Source: an uncultured Opitutia bacterium | GTDB taxonomy: Bacteria > Verrucomicrobiota > Verrucomicrobiia > Opitutales > UBA953 | Assembly (NCBI GenBank): GCA_903929325.1 | Contig: CAIYUD010000140.1 | Coordinates: forward strand, 1-7,224 | Direction: 5' to 3' | DNA: 7,224 bases | In this document: positions 1-5,838 of the stretch, one piece after another | How positions within the stretch are numbered: position 1 is the first letter of the stretch | Layout: each line of letters starts with the position of its first letter | The notes under the pieces: generated by a model | Database searches by the model: none | What the model saw: only the letters and a program-made list of their open reading frames with translations | What the model was told of the DNA's origin: nothing | Translations under genes and position numbers: made by a program

Positions 1-220
1 CGATCTGTTCCGACAGTCCACTCGCAGTTTCGCTGGGTAGTGCCAGATTGATAATCGTCGCATTGGCATATGTGGTTGTGGAACGAAGAGCTGATTCAAC
101 CCGAGCAACCCAACGGCCGTCATACGTGATGCTGTCGCCGAGGATGACTACGCGAGGCTGTTCTGCGCGTACCGCCATACAGGATAGGCAGATTGAAAGT
201 AAAACAAGCGTGCGCCGCAT
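1..220 (-). CDS. Secreted SGNH/GDSL-type hydrolase, N-terminal fragment
   Basis: Only the first 73 codons are present; the gene runs off the left edge of the window. The product starts with a signal peptide (Arg-2 and Arg-3, a hydrophobic core at about residues 5-17, likely cleavage after Val-Arg-Ala at 17-19), so it acts outside the cytoplasm. Just after it, VVILGDSIT (residues 24-32) is block I of the SGNH/GDSL family, with Ser-30 as the expected nucleophile. NLALPSETASGL (58-69) fits the block II region. Known members are esterases or lipases; in glycan-degradation loci they often deacetylate sugars, which is an inference here. The catalytic Asp/His block lies outside the window, so activity cannot be confirmed. 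The ATG at 218-220 was chosen because the signal peptide begins there; no Shine-Dalgarno sequence precedes it. The gene is divergent from the DUF3472 gene. Confidence 0.85.
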   Translation of the reverse strand, partial: MRRTLVLLSICLSCMAVRAEQPRVVILGDSITYDGRWVARVESALRSTTTYANATIINLALPSETASGLSEQI

Positions 221-300
221 TTGAGGTATCGTTAGGAGGGTCGTTAGATTCGTCAATCTTACGGCTTCTGGGAACATTTTAATAAAGAGGTGGTCTTTGA
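221..300. promoter_or_regulatory. Divergent intergenic region between the SGNH hydrolase and DUF3472 genes
   Basis: These 80 bases must hold the 5' signals of two divergent genes. TCGTTAG occurs twice in direct orientation at 229-235 and 241-247, twelve bases apart, with a weaker TCGTCAA at 250-256. On the minus strand 256-251 reads TTGACG, close to a sigma-70 -35 box, but the hexamer 17 bases further on (AACGAT) is a poor -10. No convincing promoter can be drawn for the plus strand. The assignment as a regulatory region rests on position only. Confidence 0.4.
286..293 (+). promoter_or_regulatory. Ribosome binding site of the DUF3472 gene
   Basis: AGAGGTGG lies seven bases before the ATG at 301 and sixteen before a second in-frame ATG at 310. 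The spacing favours 301 as the start. It is the only clear Shine-Dalgarno-like site before any gene start in this window. Confidence 0.65.
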
Positions 301-1899
301 ATGCACACCATGCGTTCCCTTATTCTAGCGCTCGTATTCACGTCGGCCTCTGCCGCTAACCTTACGGTAGATAATGCCACGCCCGTGCGCTTTGGTGCAA
401 ATTTTGCCACGGTCGATGGGGTGAGGGTCGCGCGTTTCAATGGCGATAACGGCGTGGATATTCCTTTGAGTACAGAAGATGCTGGAGATACAGAAGTGAT
501 TGCGGTTCTTAAGGCGACTAAAGGTGCCAAGTTTAATCTTAAAGCTAACATCGGAAAGCGCGTTGTTGAGACAAGTTTAGTTGGCACTGGTGAGTTGCAA
601 GAAGTCATGATAGGTCGACTGCAAATTCCTGCGGGCCTCTCACGTATATCCATCAATGCACCTGAATCTAGACGCGCACAGGTTGAGTTGAGAGGGGTTA
701 AACTGCCCGGTCTTATCTCGGCAGTTTCACTCGCGATTTTACCTTTGTACACGACCTATATCGACGATGCAAAAGGTGATCATACGAGCTGGAAGGGCAT
801 ACAGCTTCTGGCAGGCGGAGAGGCGCGTATCCCGATGGTTAGTGATATTGATGGGCAAGAGCGTGCGCTTACTCTGCAACTGCGTGCTTCCGGGGCCGGT
901 AAGTTAACTCTAGCGACGACTGCAGGCTCGGTCTCGGTTGATTTGAATCCATCCGTTACAACCATTAAGACACCGACACTCAAATTTCCTGCGGGTATTC
1001 AGTTTTTACGTCTGAAAGTCGAAGGCACGAATGTCCAGATTAACGAGATTGTTCTCGATTCAGGAAGCGTTTCACAGCTCTGGCCTCTTCCAAATGGTAA
1101 TGCTCAGTCAGTGCACTTTGACTATGAAGAACCCCAGGGTGTTCGCGCACAATGGGCATACGCTGAAGCCCTTGCTGAACCAGGCCCTCCCACTACCTAC
1201 CATTGTGTACTCGGTTTCGGCCAAGGCTACTTCGGCTACCAGGTGCGCGGCTCCGGGAGTCGCCCTGACGACCGCTGGTTCATCTACTCGCTCTGGGACA
1301 ACGGTTACGTTCGTAATAATCAGAAGGGCGCTGGTGTCAGCGAAGACCTGAAGGATAAAGTCGTCACGCTTGTCACCAAGGGTGATGGCGTTGTCGCCAG
1401 TGCCTTCGACCATGAAGGCTCGGGCGGGCACAGTCACATGGATTTCCAGTGGAAAGACCGTGAGCCCTACAAATTCCTTCTTGGTGTAAAACCGGACGGT
1501 AAAGCAGCCGTCTTCTCGGCTTACGTGAGTGGCCCTGGGTTGAATGGCTGGAAATTCCTCGCCAGCTTCCGGCGTCCCAATACCGAGGCACGTCTCGGTG
1601 GCCTTTACTCGTTCGTCGAGGACTGGTCAGGTCGCTGGGGCGATCAGCAACGTGCCTGTCGTTATCGTAATCTTTGGGTATGCAGTGCCGATGGCAAGTG
1701 GGTGCCTATTCTCAATGCGAGAGCAACAGCGACCTCTGAACTAGGTCGTGGAGACTATAGTCATAACCTAGTGAACAATATGTTCGAACTCCGCACGGGC
1801 GGCTATGACCGCACCAAAGGCGATACGGGGAAAGTTTTGCATGTTTCTGATTGGGGTACCGCTCCGCAAATCAACTTCGAAAATCTCCCAACTCGATAA
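301..1899 (+). CDS. Secreted DUF3472-domain protein with two N-terminal beta-rich modules
   Basis: This 532-residue protein begins with a signal peptide (hydrophobic core about residues 6-14, probable cleavage after Ser-Ala at 17-18), so it is exported. The C-terminal half, about residues 262-505, matches the DUF3472 pattern as I know it: GYFGYQV (309-315), a FIYSLWD segment (327-333), DHEGSGG (370-376), a WK..EPYKFLL segment (384-394), GWKFLASFRRP (416-426) and GLYSFVEDW (434-442). The N-terminal half looks like two successive beta-sandwich modules, about 20-136 and 140-256. Each ends with a Phe/Ile-Pro-Ala-Gly turn (109-112 and 229-232) followed by a similar strand pattern; such modules often bind carbohydrate (DUF5077-like or CBM-like, inferred). 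No catalytic function is established for DUF3472; members are common in PVC-group and Bacteroidota glycan loci. The start is fixed by the ribosome binding site at 286-293. The next gene starts five bases after the stop, suggesting a shared transcript and related role. Confidence 0.85.
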   Translation: MHTMRSLILALVFTSASAANLTVDNATPVRFGANFATVDGVRVARFNGDNGVDIPLSTEDAGDTEVIAVLKATKGAKFNLKANIGKRVVETSLVGTGELQEVMIGRLQIPAGLSRISINAPESRRAQVELRGVKLPGLISAVSLAILPLYTTYIDDAKGDHTSWKGIQLLAGGEARIPMVSDIDGQERALTLQLRASGAGKLTLATTAGSVSVDLNPSVTTIKTPTLKFPAGIQFLRLKVEGTNVQINEIVLDSGSVSQLWPLPNGNAQSVHFDYEEPQGVRAQWAYAEALAEPGPPTTYHCVLGFGQGYFGYQVRGSGSRPDDRWFIYSLWDNGYVRNNQKGAGVSEDLKDKVVTLVTKGDGVVASAFDHEGSGGHSHMDFQWKDREPYKFLLGVKPDGKAAVFSAYVSGPGLNGWKFLASFRRPNTEARLGGLYSFVEDWSGRWGDQQRACRYRNLWVCSADGKWVPILNARATATSELGRGDYSHNLVNNMFELRTGGYDRTKGDTGKVLHVSDWGTAPQINFENLPTR

Positions 1900-1904
1900 A
1901 TAGT

Positions 1905-2978
1905 TTGCGTGCGCTTGCTCTGATATTGCTGACGACATGGGCTGCCGCAGCTCCTGATAAATTACGCATCGAAATTCAGCCACTACCTGCCTCGGTACGT
2001 CCCTTGCTGGAGCAAGGTAAAGCAGGCCCCTATGTGTTTAGTTATCCTGACTATTACACATGGTGTCCAAGTATCATCCGTGACGACCAAGGCCGGTATC
2101 AGCTCTTTCATTCGCGTTGGCCTAAGGAAAAATATTGGACCTCTTGGATGACCCATTCAGAGGTTGACCGTGCCGTCGCATCATCGCCCGAGGGTCCTTA
2201 TACGCCAATCGGTGTAGTGATTCCGCCTACGAGCGAGGGTAGGGGAAAGTGGTTTAATGCCCATAACCCAAAAATCGAAAAGTTTGAGGGTAGTTACTGG
2301 CTGTATTTTATCCAGACATGGGGAACGGAGATTACGGAATCAATGCGATTAGAGATTGCTCGCAAAGCATACTCTCATCCGAAGTGGATGGGGGAAGTTC
2401 GTCCCAATCAGCGTACGTTTGTTGCCAACGCTTCTTCGCTCGATGGTCCTTGGTCGATTACGCCGGAACCAATTGTTGAGCCAGCGAAGACGATTGTGAG
2501 ACTTACCGTTAATCCGGGTGTTTGCCGTCGGCCGGACGGTAGCTACTTGATGATTGTGAAGGGCGACAAGCCGGGTGCGACCCAGTTTATTCGTAATCAA
2601 GCGGTGGCGACTTCACCCAAGCCCCAAGGTCCTTGGACTATTGCGGATAAGCCTGCGATCGACTACTTGGATACCGAAGACGTCTCGCTGTGGTATGATC
2701 AAGGACGTGAACGCTATTATGCGGTGTTCCATACTTCAGAGCGTAAAGGATTTATCGGTTTGATTACGTCAGAAGACGGACTGAATTGGGAAAAATCTGC
2801 ACAATTCGAGTTAACCCCTAAAGTGATTAACTTTGATGATGGAACAAGTTGGAAGCCGGCCATGATGGAGCGCCCCTATATGCTCCGTGATGATAAAGGT
2901 ACTCCCACGCATCTCGTCGTGGCCTGTGGCAGTACCAAGCACACATCGATTGTTATTCTTCCCCTGAAGGTTAAGTGA
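1905..2978 (+). CDS. Secreted five-bladed beta-propeller glycosidase-like protein (GH43-type fold)
   Basis: With the TTG at 1905 as start the product has 357 residues and opens with a compact signal peptide (Arg-2, core to about residue 11, Ala-rich cleavage region at 13-16). An in-frame TTG at 1851 would add 18 residues and overlap the upstream gene by 49 bases; neither start has a clear Shine-Dalgarno site, so translation is probably coupled to the DUF3472 gene. Repeated blade-like motifs identify a GH43/32/117-type propeller: TWCPSIIRDDQGRYQLFHSRWP (about 52-73), AHNPKI (119-124), NPGVCRRPDGSYLMIVKG (203-220), DTEDVSLWYD (256-265), TSEDGLNW (288-295) and ERPYM (322-326). It resembles uncharacterised GH43-like proteins of PVC-group bacteria found near sulfatases and fucosidases. 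The usual GH43 'DP' base position in blade 1 appears to be Cys-Pro (Cys-54), so the mechanism or specificity is uncertain. A linkage cannot be named from sequence. The gene is convergent with the glycosyltransferase gene, eleven bases away. Confidence 0.75.
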   Translation: MRALALILLTTWAAAAPDKLRIEIQPLPASVRPLLEQGKAGPYVFSYPDYYTWCPSIIRDDQGRYQLFHSRWPKEKYWTSWMTHSEVDRAVASSPEGPYTPIGVVIPPTSEGRGKWFNAHNPKIEKFEGSYWLYFIQTWGTEITESMRLEIARKAYSHPKWMGEVRPNQRTFVANASSLDGPWSITPEPIVEPAKTIVRLTVNPGVCRRPDGSYLMIVKGDKPGATQFIRNQAVATSPKPQGPWTIADKPAIDYLDTEDVSLWYDQGRERYYAVFHTSERKGFIGLITSEDGLNWEKSAQFELTPKVINFDDGTSWKPAMMERPYMLRDDKGTPTHLVVACGSTKHTSIVILPLKVK

Positions 2979-2995
2979 TGCGTGGGTTTTTATTT
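2904..2995 (+). terminator. Possible terminator: 10-bp inverted repeat with T-run at the end of the propeller gene
   Basis: CCCACGCATC (2904-2913) is perfectly complementary to GATGCGTGGG (2977-2986), and TTTTTATTT follows directly at 2987-2995. The right arm begins within the stop codon of the propeller gene. The 63-base loop is much longer than in a standard intrinsic terminator, which lowers confidence. A competing fold uses GGTACT/AGTACC (2898-2903 and 2931-2936) enclosing CCACG/CGTGG (2905-2909 and 2918-2922), and shares bases with the left arm. Confidence 0.3.
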
Positions 2996-3904
2996 GGAGC
3001 GCTGCTTAATCCGTTCCCATAGCGCCAAAATGGTTTTGTCCGTTGTGCCATTCAGCATGCTTTCACGTGCGAGGTAGCGTTCAAGTTTCCCAGCGGGTCT
3101 TTCTTTGTCACAAGTGCTACCCCTCAAAATTTTACGCGTAAGCTCGTCAATCGATTTTGACCAATAATGATTGATGCGTAATGTGTGATAGGTCAGTTGG
3201 CAGTCTTTCTGGCGCTGTTTAATGGCGTGGCGGTTTTCGTCGAGAACTTCGCCAACCCATAGTTTTTTTGGCCGATGCGGACTGTACGTGCGCACATGAC
3301 GTGGGTTGACGATACTTTTTCCGTCCCTTGACCACCCGCTGACGTAATTCCCAGACCCTTTGTCATTATCTTCATGATCAAATGTATCGGCATTAGCGCC
3401 CGCCTTATCGAGGCACTGTTGGTAGTTCTCTATAACCGACCCAGCTGGACGACTTTGGTGGCCCGATGAGCCGAAGAGTACCCAGTAAACAAAAATGGCC
3501 GAGACGTCTGGATAGCCCTTAAGTACTTCGACGAGGCTGTCATTTCCTGGGCTGAATAAGAATTCGTCGAGATCGATAAATGCAATCCATCGAGCTTTTT
3601 GTCGGTAATGTTTTATGCAGTGTTTGTAAGCTGGGCCTTGGGCTTTGCCTGCCCACGGGATAAGCGTGACTAAACCTTTGTCGATCCACGGTGCTAATAT
3701 TTCAGCGTAGTTGTCAGAACTGTTATCGTTATAGAGGTAAAAATGTCTGACCCCTACGCCGTGGTGAAATTTTAACCATTCCTCAAGATAACTTCCTTCA
3801 TCTTTAAAAATCGCACCGATTGCCAATTCGTAATCAAACGACTTCTGTCGATCTCGGTATTGGGCAATCTTGCCTCCGATAAACTGGATAATGGTGTTTA
3901 CCAT
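2990..3904 (-). CDS. GT92/GT2-like glycosyltransferase
   Basis: The 304-residue product shows the hallmarks of the GT92 (DUF23) and Glyco_tranf_2_4 GT-A families: IFKDEGSYLEEWLKFHHGVG (about 32-51), FYLYNDNSSDN (55-65), WIAFIDLDEFLF (106-117) with the Asp-Leu-Asp metal and nucleotide-sugar binding motif at 111-113, and a C-terminal INHYWSKS segment (244-251) with nearby Lys/Arg residues. Such enzymes transfer a sugar, in some members galactose, from a nucleotide donor to a glycan. Donor and acceptor cannot be read from this sequence. There is no signal peptide or membrane segment, so it should act in the cytoplasm on surface-glycan or exopolysaccharide precursors. The ATG at 3902-3904 gives a start matching the family; no Shine-Dalgarno site precedes it. 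The gene looks somewhat more AT-rich than its neighbours by eye, which could mean separate acquisition. It is divergent from the GH29 gene at 4049 and its biosynthetic role contrasts with the catabolic genes around it. Confidence 0.85.
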   Translation of the reverse strand: MVNTIIQFIGGKIAQYRDRQKSFDYELAIGAIFKDEGSYLEEWLKFHHGVGVRHFYLYNDNSSDNYAEILAPWIDKGLVTLIPWAGKAQGPAYKHCIKHYRQKARWIAFIDLDEFLFSPGNDSLVEVLKGYPDVSAIFVYWVLFGSSGHQSRPAGSVIENYQQCLDKAGANADTFDHEDNDKGSGNYVSGWSRDGKSIVNPRHVRTYSPHRPKKLWVGEVLDENRHAIKQRQKDCQLTYHTLRINHYWSKSIDELTRKILRGSTCDKERPAGKLERYLARESMLNGTTDKTILALWERIKQRSK

Positions 3905-4048
3905 AGTTTAAGCGTACTTCAGTGCATAAATGCGAGTTAGTCTACTTTTGCCATCATGGAATTCTTAAGGTTGTGCTTGATGTCTTTCAGTTGTAGCAAT
4001 CAATCAGTAATGAATACCCCTTCATTAGCTTATTACACCTAACAACCT
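3905..4048. promoter_or_regulatory. Divergent intergenic region between the glycosyltransferase and GH29 genes
   Basis: These 144 AT-rich bases separate two divergent starts and should hold both promoters. No sigma-70 pair with acceptable boxes and spacing was found on either strand: TTGTAG at 3991-3996 has no good -10, and AGTAGACT near 3948-3941 on the minus strand has no good -35. Neither start has a Shine-Dalgarno site. The one clear structure is the dyad at 4008-4027, described separately. Confidence 0.5.
4008..4027. promoter_or_regulatory. 7-bp dyad upstream of the GH29 gene: possible operator or leader hairpin
   Basis: TAATGAA (4008-4014) and TTCATTA (4021-4027) are perfect inverted copies around TACCCC. 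The right arm ends 21 bases before the GH29 start codon. It could be the binding site of a dimeric regulator controlling the fucosidase gene, or a hairpin in the mRNA leader. No regulator gene is visible in the window. Confidence 0.35.
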
Positions 4049-5827
4049 ATGCGCCTGCTCCCCCTTTTTTTTGCTACACTCTTATGCGTAGCCACACCGG
4101 TGGGATTGAGCGCTGGAGTTAATGGGGGTAAAGAGGGTACACCTGAGTACAATGCGCGTGCGCAGTGGCTTCGTGACGAGAAAGTCGGTGTCTTCATCCA
4201 TTGGAACCCTTCCGCCACCATTGGTAAGGAGATTTCTTGGTGCCGCACGAATCCTACGTACGGCAATATCGGGGCAGAGAAATACGACGCCCTCTACAAA
4301 GATTTTAAGGGCGAAGCTTTTAATGCCGACGAATGGATTACGCTCTTTCGCGAGAGTGGTATTAAGTACGCAGTCTTTGTGCCCAAGCACCACGACGGTT
4401 TTGCGATGTTTGCGACTAAGACTTACGACTACAATGTGATGAAGTCACCGTTTGGTCGTGACTACATTAAGGAAGTGTCGGAAGCCTGCCGAAAGGGTGA
4501 TGTACGCTTTTGTCTCTATTACTCAGTGCTCGATTGGTGGAATCCGCTCTATAGTCCGAAACAGGGAGCCGATCTCTCCGGATATATTGATAAGGTGTTT
4601 AAGCCTCAGATGAAGGAGTTGCTCAGTAACTACGGACCCGTCGGTTCTATCTGGTTCGATGGCCATTGGGATGCTTCGTGGACGCATGCCTACGCCAAGG
4701 ATATGGAAAAGTTTATTCGTAAGATTCAGCCGAAAACTTTGCTCGGCAACCGTCTCGACCAAAAGTTTGCAGGTAATGAAGGCCCCAACTGTTCCTGGAC
4801 AGGTAGCTTTTTCGATGCGAAGGACGCCATTGATGATTACCAGGCCCGTGAAGTCGATTTAGGTAAGTATTTCACCGACCGTGCCTGGGATTCCTGCTAC
4901 AGTCTCTGCGGTGTAAATAATAAGTGGTCATGGGTTCCACCGATGAATCCCGTACCGTTGGCTGATATTGTTAATTGGTTGGTCCAATGTATTGGCCGCG
5001 ATGGCGGCATGTTGCTCGGTGTTGGACCACGTGGAGACGGCAGCATCGATCCAGCGAGTGCTGCACGCATGCTCGAGCTAGGTGCATGGCTGAAAGTTTA
5101 TGGCGAAGCCGTCTACAAGACCCGTGGAGGCCCTTGGTTGCCGAGTAGCTGGTGTGTTTCGACGCGCCGCGGTAATAAGGCATATGTATTTGTGACGAAA
5201 TGGAAGGGTACGGATATCCAATTACCTGCATTGTCGATGGGTGTGACTTCTGCCCGTTTAGTTGGTGGTGGCGCTGCCACGGTCACGAAAGCGCCCGGTA
5301 GCATATCGATACACGTTGATGCTGCGTTGCGTAAGCCAATTGCGACCATCATCGAGTTAACACTCGAGCGTGATTGTATGTCGCAACCCGTACTCGAAGT
5401 TCCAGAGCCTACGAATCTGGCTAAGGGTATCTTGCCTAGCGTCTCTTCGTTCTGGCCAGGTCGTGATGCGGAGCTTTCGCCAAAATACATCACCGACGGA
5501 AGCACGGGTTCTCTTTGGGCAACCGAAGAGGCAGCCCGTGAGGGTTGGGTCTCTATTGATCTAGGCAAAGACCAAACCATCACCGATGTCATGTTGAGCG
5601 ACGCGCCTTATAAACGCACACAGCAGTTCGCTGTGGAGGCTAAGGTTGGCGATGTGTGGAAGCCGCTCGTCTCAGGAACAACCATCGGTGATGAATTACA
5701 CCTTAGCTTTGAGCCCGTCAGAGCTCGTATCTTCCGGGTGAATATTCAGAAGGCTAGCGACACGCCTACCTTAGCAGAGTTTCAGTTGTTCGGTGTGCCG
5801 TCACAAACTACGCCAGCTCGACGCTAA
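4049..5827 (+). CDS. Secreted GH29 alpha-L-fucosidase-type glycoside hydrolase with C-terminal discoidin-like domain
   Basis: This 592-residue protein opens with a signal peptide (Arg-2, hydrophobic core about 3-18, likely cleavage after Ser-Ala at 21-22), so it acts outside the cytoplasm. The GH29 catalytic barrel covers about residues 30-355. FIHW (49-52) supplies a substrate-binding His-51, KHHDGF (113-118) the His-114/His-115 pair, and SIWFDGHW (200-207) the nucleophile Asp-204. Glu-244 in AGNEG (241-245), forty residues later, fits the GNE acid/base position seen in plant and bifidobacterial GH29 enzymes (inference). GGMLLGVGPRGDGS (319-332) is the conserved barrel-end motif. Residues about 360-440 form a small beta-sandwich, and about 455-582 an F5/8 type C (discoidin/CBM32-like) domain that may hold the substrate. 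The expected reaction is hydrolysis of terminal alpha-L-fucosyl groups with retention. The segment usually written WETC...WGY is AWDSC...KWSW here (279-295), so the aglycone side may differ. The ATG at 4049 fits the signal peptide. Confidence 0.9.
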   Translation: MRLLPLFFATLLCVATPVGLSAGVNGGKEGTPEYNARAQWLRDEKVGVFIHWNPSATIGKEISWCRTNPTYGNIGAEKYDALYKDFKGEAFNADEWITLFRESGIKYAVFVPKHHDGFAMFATKTYDYNVMKSPFGRDYIKEVSEACRKGDVRFCLYYSVLDWWNPLYSPKQGADLSGYIDKVFKPQMKELLSNYGPVGSIWFDGHWDASWTHAYAKDMEKFIRKIQPKTLLGNRLDQKFAGNEGPNCSWTGSFFDAKDAIDDYQAREVDLGKYFTDRAWDSCYSLCGVNNKWSWVPPMNPVPLADIVNWLVQCIGRDGGMLLGVGPRGDGSIDPASAARMLELGAWLKVYGEAVYKTRGGPWLPSSWCVSTRRGNKAYVFVTKWKGTDIQLPALSMGVTSARLVGGGAATVTKAPGSISIHVDAALRKPIATIIELTLERDCMSQPVLEVPEPTNLAKGILPSVSSFWPGRDAELSPKYITDGSTGSLWATEEAAREGWVSIDLGKDQTITDVMLSDAPYKRTQQFAVEAKVGDVWKPLVSGTTIGDELHLSFEPVRARIFRVNIQKASDTPTLAEFQLFGVPSQTTPARR

Positions 5828-5838
5828 GAAGCTTAGCG
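5822..5838. terminator. Hairpin shared by the stop codons of two convergent genes; possible bidirectional terminator
   Basis: CGCTAAG (5822-5828) and CTTAGCG (5832-5838) form a perfect 7-bp stem around AAG. The plus-strand TAA stop (5825-5827) lies in the left arm, and the minus-strand TAA stop (5835-5833) in the right arm. No T-run follows on either side, so Rho-independent termination would be weak. The structure may simply limit read-through between the two GH29 genes. Confidence 0.35.

Noticed and set aside
228..256. A sigma-70 promoter for the SGNH hydrolase using TTGACG on the minus strand.
   Set aside because: The -35-like box is good, but the hexamer at 17-base spacing (AACGAT) matches poorly and would leave almost no leader before the ATG.
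279..752. A 157-codon open frame on the minus strand opposite the DUF3472 gene.
   Set aside because: It is antisense to a well-supported gene, has low-complexity Ser/Thr/Arg/Pro composition, no recognisable motif, and starts in the intergenic region without a ribosome binding site.
3991..4019. A sigma-70 promoter for the GH29 gene using TTGTAG.
   Set aside because: No acceptable -10 hexamer occurs at 16-18 bases spacing.
5113..5592. A 159-codon open frame on the minus strand opposite the GH29 gene.
   Set aside because: It lies entirely within the conserved GH29 and discoidin-like coding sequence and shows no domain or signal of its own.
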